DNA of 64,000 nt from Owenia fusiformis (lineage: Eukaryota > Annelida > Polychaeta > Sabellida > Oweniidae): positions 62,081,885 to 62,145,884 of the forward strand of contig CAIIXF020000001.1 in the NCBI GenBank assembly GCA_903813345.2. Direction: 5' to 3'. The notes under the pieces are model-generated. The model made no database searches. It was given only the letters and a program-made list of their open reading frames with translations, and had not been told where the DNA came from. A program made the translations under genes and the position numbers. Positions 37,808-49,143 of this stretch are shown here, piece after piece (position 1 is the first letter of the stretch; each line of letters starts with the position of its first letter).

Positions 37808-38315
37808 GAGGACATGACAATCAAAAAATAAACCTGTCATAAGTATTGTTTTTTGTATTTTTTATTGAAGAAAAATCTATTTCTGATCATTTGACACAAA
37901 AATCCTGAAGTATTCGCATCTCTTAGTGTCTCATTCGGTCATCCAAAGTTTGACACCATCAGAATAACAGCTGCTATATGTCTCAAATTTATTGTATCCC
38001 ATTTCCACAAGAATTGCACATTGTCACTGGTAAGTTTCTGGAATGGAAGAAAATGGTAGAATTAATAATATAAAAACTGAAAATATTGGAATTTAAATAT
38101 CTTTTCACAAAAAATCACTTTTTTTGATTATCTTATAAATTTTTATTCCACTTAGTGATGGTTCATTTATTCTCTAGTTCATCTTACTTAAGTTAGAGTG
38201 ACAAAGATATTAATTTCTTGTACAGAAAACAGTCTTTAATCAATGAAGTAACATTTCCTTGTCTTAAACAAGCAAGTATGATGATGCTTACAGTTTGTTA
38301 CACAGGTAGGTGATA

Positions 38316-38682
38316 TTACGGATGCTACATAAAAATGTACAATGATACCCTTTTCATTTTGAAGTGTGGAGCTCTCAATGCTGTTTTATGGCTGGCATAT
38401 TTAATCTGAAATTGTTAAATAATAAGTTACAAGAGACTTAAAATATTCTTTTGTCAGGTACAAATATGAAATGCATAATTATACAAAAAAATCAAAAAAG
38501 ATGCTCAAGCAAGAATACTTTTGTGGAACATTTATATATTGACTGTCTAAAAGAAGAGAATATAGTAGTATCCTGTTACTTGAACATTGTTTAGTGATAG
38601 AAAATATAAAACAACTGTGTAGATTGCAAGTGTTTAATCTTATATACATTCAAAATAGAATAGAAAAAATTACGGATGCTAC
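38316..38682 (+). promoter_or_regulatory. Left cluster of TTACGGATGCTAC motifs
   Basis: Exact copies at 38316-38328 and 38670-38682, both on the + strand, 538 and 892 bases from the left end and 3' of the transposase gene. The intervening sequence is unremarkable. A likely role is binding by the transposase during end recognition; this is inferred from the placement. Confidence 0.65.
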
Positions 38683-39528
38683 AAATAGTAAAGAATATAA
38701 ACATATGAACTCACATTGGTTAGGAATTGTAAGTTTCCATAAACTAGTAACTGCATCTACTTGTTCTTCTTGTCATGTATCTTCATAATCAGATATTAGG
38801 ATATCTGCAATATATAGACATATGATACACTTCAGTGAATAGGTATTTCATATAATTATACTTCTCTAGAGGTGAAATTAACAAAGTCAGCTCGTGAGAA
38901 AAAATAAAATTATCAATTGGAAATATCTAGTTATATGTAAAATGTTTTATAATATTTAATACTAATAGATAATAGTAAATATAATATCTTATAAATATGA
39001 TATTCAAATGCTACAATTTAGAATTATAAAAACATTAAGTATTTATGCCTACCTCTTATTCCACTAGTACTTAATATTATGATGTCTGATGGTAAAATGT
39101 CAGTTCATGTATTGGTAAAGTATTGATTGCATACACATTATTCACCCTAGCTTCCACAAATAAAAACAAAACAATATGGTTCCAATTGAAAATATAATGA
39201 CATGTAGCATCTATTTTGTTTTCATTCCATTGTTCTACAGTAAAAGGAATGCTATATGTAAAAAATGAAAAATTGTGATGCGTAAAAATGAAATGTCTTT
39301 TAATAATACTTAATGCAGTCCATTGTTGTTGAGGATAAACAGTAACATCTTATAACAAGTTTGCAATGTTTAGTGTTGCAGTTGAACAATCATCTTATTT
39401 AACTTTACAGTCTTTTGTGGCTGCAGTTGAACAGTAACATCTTACTCTAAGTTAGCAACTTTAACTGTTGCAATTCTATAGTTTATCAACAATATTGTCT
39501 TGTGCTATGTATTCCTGCACATGATATA

Positions 39529-42500
39529 TCAGAACTTAAAAAACTGTCTTCTGTTGTTGCTTGTGGCAACATCCAATCTTGGAGCTTCAAGAGTATTGTT
39601 TATTGAGCTAAAATCTTCCCACGATTCATCTTTCCTTGTTGGCCAAAAATAGACATCCCCAGTTCCCTTCTCCATGAAGGACACCTTAACTTCCTGTTTA
39701 ATGACGTCAACCTCCATCACCTTAAATTAAAAATATATTATTTGTAAACATCTGTATTAAAGATGTTAATAGGAATTTGTATCGTTCAGTATACCTCAAA
39801 TTTTCAACTTACCTGGGCAATGAAAAGGGTATTCTTATCTCCCAGCTGCACTTGAACAAAATCATCCTTCTTGAAGGTGCTGGAATTAAATTAAGACAGT
39901 TTTTGGGCATGAAGGATAGACTGGCAAAGTAGAATTAATCAAATGGATGCAAGGTAAGAAAGTAGAAACTGTAAGTAAATATGTAAGTTAATACCTTATT
40001 GCTGGTACAGGTACAGTAGAGGGTTTTACAGATTCAACAGCAGGTACAGTAGAGGGTGTTACAGATGCAACAGCAGGTACAGTAGAGGGTGTTACAGATG
40101 CAACAGCAGGTACAGTAGAGGGTGTTACAGATGCAACAGCAGGTACAGTAGAGGATGAAGCTGTGTTGAGTAAAGGAATACAAAATTTGTAAGTAGAGAT
40201 AATAACAATTAATAGGTGACACGGTGAGTTACAAACTTTCATATACAATTAGCAAAGGATACACTGTGCTGCTACATTCTTTACTTTCATCTTTGTCTTT
40301 GTCCAGGGCTCAACATACATTCGATTCAAGCATTCACCTTTATCAGTCTTGCAGGGTTCACAATAACAAGAGAGTGTTCTTGTTTGTAGAATGGAGGGGT
40401 CATTTGGTGTATTTCTCTGGGCGTGCAGTTTTCTTGTTCCAACAACGGTTGACACCTCAACATCACATTTCTCTCTCTGTGCTTGTATCTGTTCATGGGA
40501 GACATAGAAGAAGTCCCTTTTGAATACTCCATGGCTGGCTTTTGATTTACTTTCAGCATCAGATTTGCTCAGTGTTGTGACGCAGTGGTCAAAAACTTCA
40601 CGGGCATTTGAAAGCTGTTTGCCCCCTATCATGGCTCGGTAACATGATGATTTTGTAACGGCTCCCTCACCATCACTTACGTTCTTTCCATGTGAGGTTT
40701 CAAAATTGTTCCTTTCTTTTACTGCTTTTGTACTTTGAGATATGTCATAGAAAGGCTTTTTAGCCTTGTACTGGGCAGCGCACCCGTCAGTCCACTGATA
40801 AACTATCTCATGACTCATTCCAATTACCTTTTCGGCCTCCTCTTCAAACTGCTTAACAGCAAACGAATCATGAATCATATCATCAGATATTCCTACAAGA
40901 GCATGCTTCACAAGATGTCCATCCTTGTGATAGTAGTTAACTATGGGATGTATTGTTACCTGTACTGGTTCAAAATATGCACTTTGTATGGCATCTTGGT
41001 ATAAGCAATTATAGTTCTCAGAAAAGTCCATGATTTGCATGAGTTCTTTCTCTTGTAAGGATTCTAGGCATTGAGCCTGCTGTTTGTATTGCCATGATGC
41101 TCTAAACAGGTGTTGGGGCAGGGTCTCAAGGTCTTTAGAGAGTTCATCAAAAAAAATTCCAATACTTGTTGTTTTTTTCTGGCATGAAACGATTCTCTTT
41201 TCCCCACCTTTCTTATCCTTAATCTTTATGTACTCCCAGCATCTCCATGTTACTTCCTCATCGCCATGCTTTAGGAGGTCTTTATAGTGATTCTTAAGAT
41301 TTTGAACCCCACAACTGGTACAACTTTTTTCAAGGCATTTTGGATCTGGTAAGTTTTGGTACTGGCACAGGACTAAGTTAGCAAGTTCTGATTTTGATTT
41401 GGTGAGCTGTTTCTTTTGTTCTTTGACCTGGACATCATTTGATGAGGCTACCAACTTTTGGATTGCTTCTGCTTTTAAGGCAACATTGAAGCATGCTTTG
41501 CAGCCGCAGGACTTTCTTGAGGTTTCTGATAATTTTTTAACTTGAACAGGTTTCAGACGATAAAAGGTAGTAAAACTAACATCATACTCAGACTCTGAGA
41601 TATACTTCTCGTATGCCTCTTTAATTGTAAAGTTCATTGTTTGCTTATGAAGTAGAGTACCATCCTTAGACTTTATCACATCTTTCTTCGATGGAAGTTG
41701 CTTACTTATTTCTGGTGTTAGGTAGAATCTGCGAATGTCATTTTTGACAATATCAGCTATTTGTTGTTTCTTTTTCTTGGTTCTTTCTACTTTCCACCAT
41801 TCTGTCTTCCTGTCTGTTGATTTCAAGGTTTTTATTCCAAGGTATTGGCCCAGTCTTTTCTTCAGACCATATTTCTTTGTAATGGCCTTAAGGGCAACAT
41901 GCTTGATGATCTGGTGAGCATGTTTTATGGTATTTCTTGTGGGAGCTCCCCTACCCTGAGTTTCTTTCAATGTGCTTCCCATTGACTCTAATATATTCTT
42001 GCTTATATCATCTTTTTTGCTTGTTCTATTTCTCAGATATTTAGAACATGTAGGCGATGATGCTAGATAGTCCACTATCCTTGCTCTTTTTATTGGAGTT
42101 TTTGGTAGACTTTCTCTTGCTTTTTTCTTGAACCTTCTCTCATTTCTTTCAGTTCCAAATGGGTTTTCTTGGTTTTTTTGCTCTAATTTTATACGCATCC
42201 TCCAACGTTGTACCCTAGATACTTCCGCCTTTTTTTTCAGTCTGTCTTGCAGTCTCTGCTTTCTGTTTTTAGCTTTTTGTTCTTTTCTTTTCTTCTCTGC
42301 CATTATCTTTTTACCTGCAGAAATCCTTTTGTCTTTTTCTGAATCTCTTTCCACATTTTTCTTCTTTTTTCTATAAGCACGCATTCGTTCTCTTTGTTTC
42401 TCCTTCATTGCTTCGTGTAAAGGCTGATTTTTCATACATCTTTTTTTCAGCTCTTTTCTTGCTTTTTGATTTCTTTTACGATCAACTTCTTTTACCTTTT

Positions 42501-42579
42501 CATATTTAGATTTGTCTTGTTTTAATTTCTCTCGATATTTTCTCACATTTTCTCTGTTTTTCTCTGCTGAAAGTCCCAT
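39529..42579 (-). CDS. DDE-type transposase, four exons, about 913 aa
   Basis: Exons by splice consensus and phase: 42579-40263, 40160-39995, 39879-39813 and 39720-39529. Junction phases 1, 2 and 0 all agree, and the frame is intact to a TGA. Exon 1 alone reads on to a stop at 40249 if unspliced. Residues 1-135 are very basic and probably helical. Cysteine pairs at 358-363 and 415-423 look zinc-binding. An RNase-H-like catalytic core is suggested by MDFSENY (D518), QWTDG (D598) and SDGEGA (E638), with HGK just before the last. CYCEPC follows at 738-743. The C-terminal exons encode a small barrel-like domain (FVQVQL ... VKVSFMEKG ... YFWP). Exon 2 is an 11-residue proline/valine repeat. The gene lies centrally in the 6-kb transposon. 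I recognise the overall type from uncharacterised invertebrate transposases but cannot name the superfamily. Confidence 0.8.
40015..40160. repeat. 33-bp coding minisatellite in transposase exon 2
   Basis: Four units of about 33 bases (cagcaggtacagtagagggt at the start) run through exon 2, the inner ones identical. They encode repeated STVPAVASVTP. The repeat number could vary between copies without disturbing the frame. Confidence 0.85.
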
Positions 42580-42678
42580 TTTGTCCTATGTTGCTCTTAG
42601 TCTTGATCTATTGGTTTCATAAGTTCACTTCTGAAGTCAGACTTTGTTTTTTTACATTATGTAATATAAACAAAATAT

Positions 42679-43185
42679 GTAGCATCCGTAATATAGTGTG
42701 TTTGATGTTATTAAAGAAATAGTGTCCAATTTTTTATTGTGCCAGTTTAATTTTAATTGAATGAATGATTCCTGAAATAAAAATGTTCATCCTTTCCATA
42801 GTTTGATATGAGAAGTTTAAAAAAGAAAAATATGGTTTTGGTTCTTTGTCAACTCTCATAATTAAATACCCCTTCTGTTCCTAAGGATATCAAGTAATTC
42901 TAGTCTGTATCAATCAATGTTGCAATATGACATGTTTCATAATACTGAAGGGTTGTGTTTATTTCTCTTTAACTGGGAATAAAGGACATTACGGATGCTA
43001 CATTGTCTATTACGGATGCTACACAACCTAGATCAGCTCAGGACTCTGAAAAGGAAAAAACACAGAATATTTAAATATGCTATTTTCTTGAGGGCGGGGT
43101 ATTTGTTAAATCTAGAACAATAAAAATTAAAAATATTTCTCAGTTAACATGTAATTTAGTTTTTTCTACAGATTACGGATGCTAC
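42679..43185. promoter_or_regulatory. Right cluster of TTACGGATGCTAC motifs
   Basis: Exact copies at 42679-42691 (minus strand), 42989-43001, 43010-43022 and 43173-43185 (plus strand). They lie 592-1099 bases from the right end and 100-610 bases upstream of the transposase ATG. Besides end recognition, this position would allow the transposase to repress or sense its own promoter; this is inferred. Confidence 0.65.
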
Positions 43186-43747
43186 ACTTTTTTGTCTCTT
43201 AGATATATTTAGACTTTAAATAATAATATTTCTGTTTATTTGAAAGATTTACATGTTTTCATATTTTATTTGCTTATAACTATCAAAAGGCTTTATTAAA
43301 ACACAAAAATAAAGAAATAAAAATATATATTTTACCTGTTAGTTGATGAATCAAAAATGTTAGTGCTGAAAATTCAGAAAGTCGTAACGGAGGTAGGCTT
43401 ATCTAAAAATGCTATAACTTTTCTGTTGTTCGATGTTATTTGTTGAAATAAATGGCAAAATAAAGGAAACTGAAAATACTAAAATAAACATATAACTTTT
43501 ATATATAAGTTTATTCAGTTTTTTCTCAAAACTTATTCTAAAATAGCTTATTTTAAAATGTCCGTTCGTAACGCTGAAAAAAGAGAGAATTTGACTCTTA
43601 TTAATGCCATATACAATTTAATATGGGTTCCCATAGTTCTAAATGTGTTTGATTATGTAGAGTATACCCCAATGTAACATATTATAACTCCAACACCAAC
43701 ATATACCTCTTATTTATTAATTTACAGACCTGTAACATCATTTTTCT

Positions 43748-43777
43748 CAAAAGTGCTATTTTATGTGAAAATTACCG
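43748..43777 (-). repeat. Transposon right terminal inverted repeat
   Basis: Reverse complement of 37778-37807 without mismatch, ending AAAATTACCG. Confidence 0.9.
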
Positions 43778-44700
43778 AATTTTTTATTTTGACCTACTTT
43801 TGGGACACCATATCTCAAAAGTGGGTCAAAATACTTCCTGACGGCAAAAGGCTAACACTATTAGCACACTCTTGGCTACATGTATACACGATTTCGAAGA
43901 ATATAATTAAAGTGTAGTGTCAGAATCGCAAAAATAAGGAAAAACTTTGAATTTGACCTAGATTTTGACCTTGGCATTTTTGTGTCCAAATTTTTAAGCT
44001 AGATGGCTTTTGAGGTCCCCTTCTTTTAAAAGCTTCCATTATATTTAGCTGAACTCAGTCTATATTTCGTATTTTTCACTTCAAAAAAATCTTTTTTCCC
44101 ATTGACTTAACATGGGCACCAAATTTAGCGATTTTTGAGCTTTCAAAACGATATAACTTCCGAACCGGAAGTCGGATCGAAATTTGGTTTTCAGATTCGG
44201 AATCCTGAGAAAATGTCCTACAAGACCAGTAGCGTGGACATTGAATTAGGAGAACTTTTTTTTGGACCTCGTTTTCGGACACTGATATCTCGAAATCGGT
44301 TTGAGATATCAAAAAACTAAATCGACCTGTTTTCCCCTACTTTTTTATGAGGAACACAATGAAAAAAACCCGGATTGAAAATATTGAAGGACGACCGAGA
44401 AAATTGAAAAAAGTGACAAAGTACTGGATTTGACCTAGTTCTTGACCTTTGACCTAGATAAAAATTTGACCTAATTTCCCAGAAAGCCAGATACATTCCC
44501 TAGTTGATCATGTAAGCAGCTTAAAGTAAGCTCTTCTAGTTGGTGAGAAATCTGGGAAGGAGGAAGAATAATAATAATAATAATAATAATAATAAAGAAA
44601 ACTGGCAAAAGCAATAGACTCCAGATTTTCATCTGGAGTCTAATAAAGAATAATATCTACAAAATTGATAGGAGGCCCCCCGATGGGGCCTCCTAATAAA
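43778..44700. repeat. GACCTT-rich repeat domain, right part
   Basis: It continues the repeat interrupted at 37777. Nearly 450 bases starting at tttattttgacctacttt align to 37180-37620, including ggcaaaaggctaacact-like words, gctacatgtatac and cttttgaggtccccttcttt. It ends in an AAT microsatellite (about 44567-44595) and two hairpins, 44616-44641 and 44669-44695, each followed at once by AATAAA. Confidence 0.85.
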
Positions 44701-44754
44701 ACTAGAAAACGGCAACTCAATGGAGTAGCACAATCCAACGAACACTTTAACATA

Positions 44755-45601
44755 TACTCCTCAAAAAAGTTAAGGACAAGTCTTTTTCCTCATAGGTTTA
44801 CATGTTAAACCCAATGCATCTTTAAATTCTATTTTTCTAAGCTCGAAACGAAAGAAAACCTAATAATGTAAATGGATATGTACTGTACCTTGACTCTATT
44901 CTCTATATTTTAGGACATTTTCAATTTGATCTCTCTATTACAATAGGTCAAAAATTGATGTCAAAGTTGAGGAATAGTGGGTTAGGGGCAAATCAGATTT
45001 TTGGATATCTATTCGGTAAACATTTATTAAAAATAATTTCTGAGTAGACAATTGAATTGTTTTCCTTTCTGCATGTTTGGTGTTAAGCTTACTTTGTGAG
45101 AATTACAGATATAGAGCATCAACGTATTTTTGACAACTCATTTTTGACCCCTGTGTTATTTCAATGGGAGGTTTATTGAGAAATGATTTTGACTTTTGAG
45201 ATTCATAACTTTGTAAAACCTGGAAAAACAAATCAATTTTTTGCTGTAGACAAGTTAGCAAATTCAATTGTATATTTAAATTCCATTTTAGAGAGCAATT
45301 GAATGGATGGATATTTTCTCATATGACTTTTGGCAACCCAACCACTTCCCATTGGTTTACATGGGTTCTGCCAGTTTTTTTAAATTCCTCAAATTTTTAT
45401 TACTCAATTTTTGACATATTGTAACGGAGAGATTGAATTGAAAATTTTCTAAAATATAGAGAATAGAGTGAAGGTACATAGCCATTGACATTTTCAGTTT
45501 TTCTTTATTTTCAGGCTTTGAAAATAAGAGTTCAAACATACAGAGTTTAACATGTAAACCTATGAGGAAAAAGACTGGTCCTTAACTTTTTTTGAGGAGT
45601 A
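44755..45601. mobile_element. Mariner-type MITE with TA target, 847 bp
   Basis: The ends TACTCCTCAAAAAAGTTAAG and its complement are flanked by TA. Arms of 200-250 bases or more are inverted (cctcataggtttacatgtta ... taacatgtaaacctatgagg; ctctatattttag against ctaaaatatagag). There is no coding capacity. The sequence outside resembles an uninterrupted repeat copy around 60690-60790, which supports the insertion. Confidence 0.8.
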
Positions 45602-45603
45602 TA

Positions 45604-46620
45604 TATGAATCTGTATTTGTCACAATGTAATATTTACATCTACTCTTCCCTTGAAATATAATCGGTAGATATTGAAATACACACAATAGAGATATATCAG
45701 AATTTCAACCGATTTAAGCATTTTAATGAGCATTTAAGAGTTTCAAAGCCAAAAATAATAAAGACAATATATTTTAGATCTAACAAAGTATCATGTCAAC
45801 ATACTTCAAAGAAATTTTGAATTTTCTGAGGCACAAATCAGAAAAACAATACGATAATTGTGATCTACCCCATATTTCCTTCAATTTGAGTATAATAAGC
45901 CATATTTTAAAGAGATCAGAAAATTATTGCGAAATCCCACATAAGTTGGCCATTTTGAATTTTACGAGGCTCAAAACAGAAAAACGATACTATATTTGCA
46001 TTCTACTCTAAATTCCATTTCATTTGAGTATATTAAAGCTATATACTTCAGAAAGATCACAATATTGACGCAAATTTCTGTTGGCAGCCATTCTGAATTT
46101 TCTGAGGCACAAATCAGAAAAACAATACCACATTTGTGATCTCCCCTAAATTTCCTTCAATATGAGTATAAAATAGCCATACTTTAAAAAGATCAGAAAA
46201 ATTATTGCAAAATTCCAACATAAGGCGGCCATTTTGAATTTTACGTGTTCCAAATAAGAAAAACTATATATTATTTGTAATTTACTCTAAATTGGCTTTC
46301 ATTTGAGTATAATAAAGCTATATAAAATATCTCAAAATTAACGCAAATTCCTGTTGGAATATATGATACGATAGATGCTGTGAAAATACTATTAAAATTT
46401 CAAACAATAATATTCATTTCTTTGGTTTAAAACTAACGATTTTCGCCAAATATTCAGGCCATTTCTAAAGCGATGGCCATCTTTCCACCAATTTTGAAGC
46501 AAATCCATCCACTAGTATTTGAGTAATCTTCCGGACGGACGGACGGACTGACGGACAGACGGGCTGACGGAATGAGGGCTTCACTATATTCCTACCGAAC
46601 TTCGTTCGTTTGGGATAATA
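45604..46620. repeat. Imperfect tandem repeat, about 140/290-bp periodicity
   Basis: The phrases gccattttgaattttctgag/acg, cacaaatcagaaaaacaata and tttgagtataataaagc recur through 45820-46350, alternating between two versions. It ends in cggacggacggac and a ccgaacttcgttcg palindrome. Similar units lie at 60810-60900 and 61790-61940. Confidence 0.75.
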
Positions 46621-46679
46621 ACAGGCATAAAATATGGCAATAGCACCCAGTTGAACGCAAAGGTTGATCATGAACACAA

Positions 46680-47930
46680 GCGGCTAAACATCAGCAGAAT
46701 AAAACTGTCTATGATGAATAGATATGAAGCACGCTGTTCTTAGTCATGAAGTGTAAAATATCGGTTGTTTAGAAAAACTATGTCAACAAAGGTCAAATCG
46801 AGGTCAAATGACCTCCAATTGTTGATTTTTATAAAATTAATTTTTATAGTGCCAAAACTGTATATTACCTAGAGGATAATCGATTATCTTTCGAATATAA
46901 CAAAAATCAAGGTAAATGCTTTTCTAGAACTTGACTTATGCACTTTCAAAGATAGCAGATATCGCGAACACCCACCGAAATCAATGGAACGCGTGATTAA
47001 ATAATCAACAATTTCAAGTTCAGCTTATAAAATTACATTCATATTTGGGGATGTACTCAGTGATTTAGTAAGAAAATAGAAAAAGGTTTGACTTGGTAAT
47101 ATTCCAACATAATTTCGGTCCATGATTTTGCCTAGCAATCCATAGCAACGAATTGAATATAATTCAAATAAGTGAAATTGACAATTGGGAGCAAGGGAGA
47201 TTCAATAAAAATTTGTAAAATTCGGTGTGGATTATCCCTGTAATTCTCATACCACAGTTTGCATAAACATTCAGTAACAAGCAACAAAGATTCCAAGGAA
47301 TTCATCAAATTAGTTTTTGTGATGAGGCAGTTTTCGAATTGTCGATCGATTAACTGTATTTTACCTTATTATAGTTATTTAACAATTCATATGCTACAAA
47401 AAGTGGCTCGTTTTTCATGGAATAAAACATGTTTGAAAGTGAATTTATTTTCACCTTGCATTGTCTACAGCATTAGAAAAGAGTTAAATATCAATATTTT
47501 GCGATTTTTTATTGGCATCAACTTTGCCCCTATATCCCAATCACTTTGATTTTTATGCCAAAAAATTCGGATTATATCTGTGGCTCAAGATATAAAAAAC
47601 AGATGCACAAAAAGCTTGGAAAAAGTAACATGGTTCGACACACGATCCAGAAGGAGACATCAGGTTACCAAATCTATTGAGGGGGTGTAGCCCAAGAGGA
47701 TTAACATATGTTACACAAAATTAGACCTTTAAATCTCATAACAAAATGTTTGATTACATTTAAAAACATCAAAACCAGCTTTAAATGCTAAGATTCCGGT
47801 GTTATTTTTGCTTAAATGTAAGACTCAAGAGCATGCCATGAGATTACCATACTACCTAGAAAATGAATGGGAAAAGTGAATTTGCAAATAATTAAAATCC
47901 CAAAGTAAACACATGTCGACATATTTGGAC
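46680..47930. other. No gene recognised
   Basis: AT-rich DNA upstream of the KCNE-like frame. No promoter motif could be assigned. Open frames here are short and without family character. Confidence 0.4.
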
Positions 47931-47937
47931 CAATTAC

Positions 47938-48786
47938 ATGGTTAGTAAGCAGCACTTGGCCCTAAATCATCGCATAGAGTTATTTTCAGCTATCCCTGAA
48001 CAAGTATGTCATTTAAACACGTCCTTATGGAGTACGAGCAAAGATTTTGTTAAAGTGACTTCAGAATGGACTTTATTGAAAATGTCAAATACATATTTTG
48101 ATAAAAATGGAACAGGGATCTATCTAAATGATGTTACAATTGTCGTAGAAAGCATAGAAATCGACCAGCAGGCGAACGTAACCAATGTGACGGTTGGGAC
48201 CGATGATCCCCTTAAAGGCTACGGTGCAGGAATCTTTGCAACTGCTGTCATCGTCGTATATAGCCTATCAGTATTCATGTTCCTCGCTTCTTTCATAAAG
48301 CGCAAATCAAGACAGAACAACGATGAACGACAAGTACAAGTGTACCTCGACAATGTTGCGAACCTGAGACAGCAGGCAACAAGGGATAAGATCGCATCGT
48401 TGAAGAAGGAATTACGCCAGTCTACGTGGAAAAACATTGTGACAAAGCTGGAACTGATAAACGAATTTGAAGTGAAGGAGGGGTCGTCTTTTAAGAGAAT
48501 ACCAACACTGAACAAAAAGAGATCTGTCTCGTGGAAGGTCGTACTGGAACAATTAGATACATTGAGGGATAACACACAAATATTACACGCTCAGAACTCA
48601 CGACGCCAGCGGCAGAGGCGTAAAGGAGTGTTTGACATGGATTTAGTCGAATGCCAAGACACGGAGGCTTTGGAATATTTAAATAGGGAAGACAAATGCA
48701 CGACGAACATACCGATACCCGATTCAGTGACTACTTGTACTGAAACAGTTGATAAGTCTTTTGATAAAGAAATCGACAAACCCTGA
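47938..48786 (+). CDS. Single-pass membrane protein, KCNE-like, 282 aa
   Basis: One uninterrupted frame. An in-frame TAA at 47893-47895 lies shortly upstream, so the ATG at 47938 is the natural start. There is no cleavable signal. Residues 1-95 carry four N-glycosylation sequons (N27, N57, N80, N83), and residues about 96-120 form one membrane span. Directly after it, ASFIKRKSRQNND..QVYL (117-137) follows the KCNE pattern of a basic stop-transfer, NDP-like turn and V/I-Y-I/L. The remaining tail is charged and helical. An intronless coding region, extracellular N-terminus and glycosylation also fit KCNE proteins, which are beta subunits of voltage-gated potassium channels. The tail is longer than in vertebrate KCNE1-4. 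Family assignment is an inference; it could be an unrelated type III membrane protein. Confidence 0.7.
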   Translation: MVSKQHLALNHRIELFSAIPEQVCHLNTSLWSTSKDFVKVTSEWTLLKMSNTYFDKNGTGIYLNDVTIVVESIEIDQQANVTNVTVGTDDPLKGYGAGIFATAVIVVYSLSVFMFLASFIKRKSRQNNDERQVQVYLDNVANLRQQATRDKIASLKKELRQSTWKNIVTKLELINEFEVKEGSSFKRIPTLNKKRSVSWKVVLEQLDTLRDNTQILHAQNSRRQRQRRKGVFDMDLVECQDTEALEYLNREDKCTTNIPIPDSVTTCTETVDKSFDKEIDKP

Positions 48787-49143
48787 AAGTTATAACACTT
48801 CTTGATTTCTTGACAACTTTTACATGATTTGTAACACATATGTTTTGTTTAGATTGGAGTAATTTTGACGAATATGAGTTATATTCATTATTATTATTAA
48901 TGATTTTATTTCACTTGTTAAAAACAATATAAACAATTACATATAAAAGCATACCAATCGCCATGTGGCATTACAGGTTGCTTTGATTAAATTAAACATA
49001 GTTTTCATGTGGCTTTAGATATCACAAAACAGAAAGTAAGTAAAATATTGTAAATAAAATAGATAAATATTGGAAGTATTTATTTTATTTGGGTCCAGGA
49101 GGTTGAAAGATGCTATATGAGTCAACGTTATTAACTTTAAATT

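Larger units (their letters stand above)
37778..43777. mobile_element. Complete 6.0-kb DNA transposon
   Basis: The ends are a perfect 30-base inverted repeat at 37778-37807 (begins CGGTAATTTTCACATAAAAT) and 43748-43777. The outer sequence is one interrupted copy of a repeat: the left flank ends attcataactcataag and the right flank resumes aattttttattttgacc, as in the uninterrupted copies at about 37160 and 37640. The element carries one intact four-exon transposase gene on the minus strand and six copies of TTACGGATGCTAC near its two ends. No clear target duplication is visible. Perfect ends plus an intact gene indicate a young, possibly still autonomous copy. The superfamily is not assigned. 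Confidence 0.85.

Noticed and set aside
40224-42376. Several + strand open frames of 60-99 codons opposite the transposase gene
   Set aside because: They are antisense shadows of the coding exon. Their composition mirrors its lysine/glutamate-rich codons, and they have no family features.
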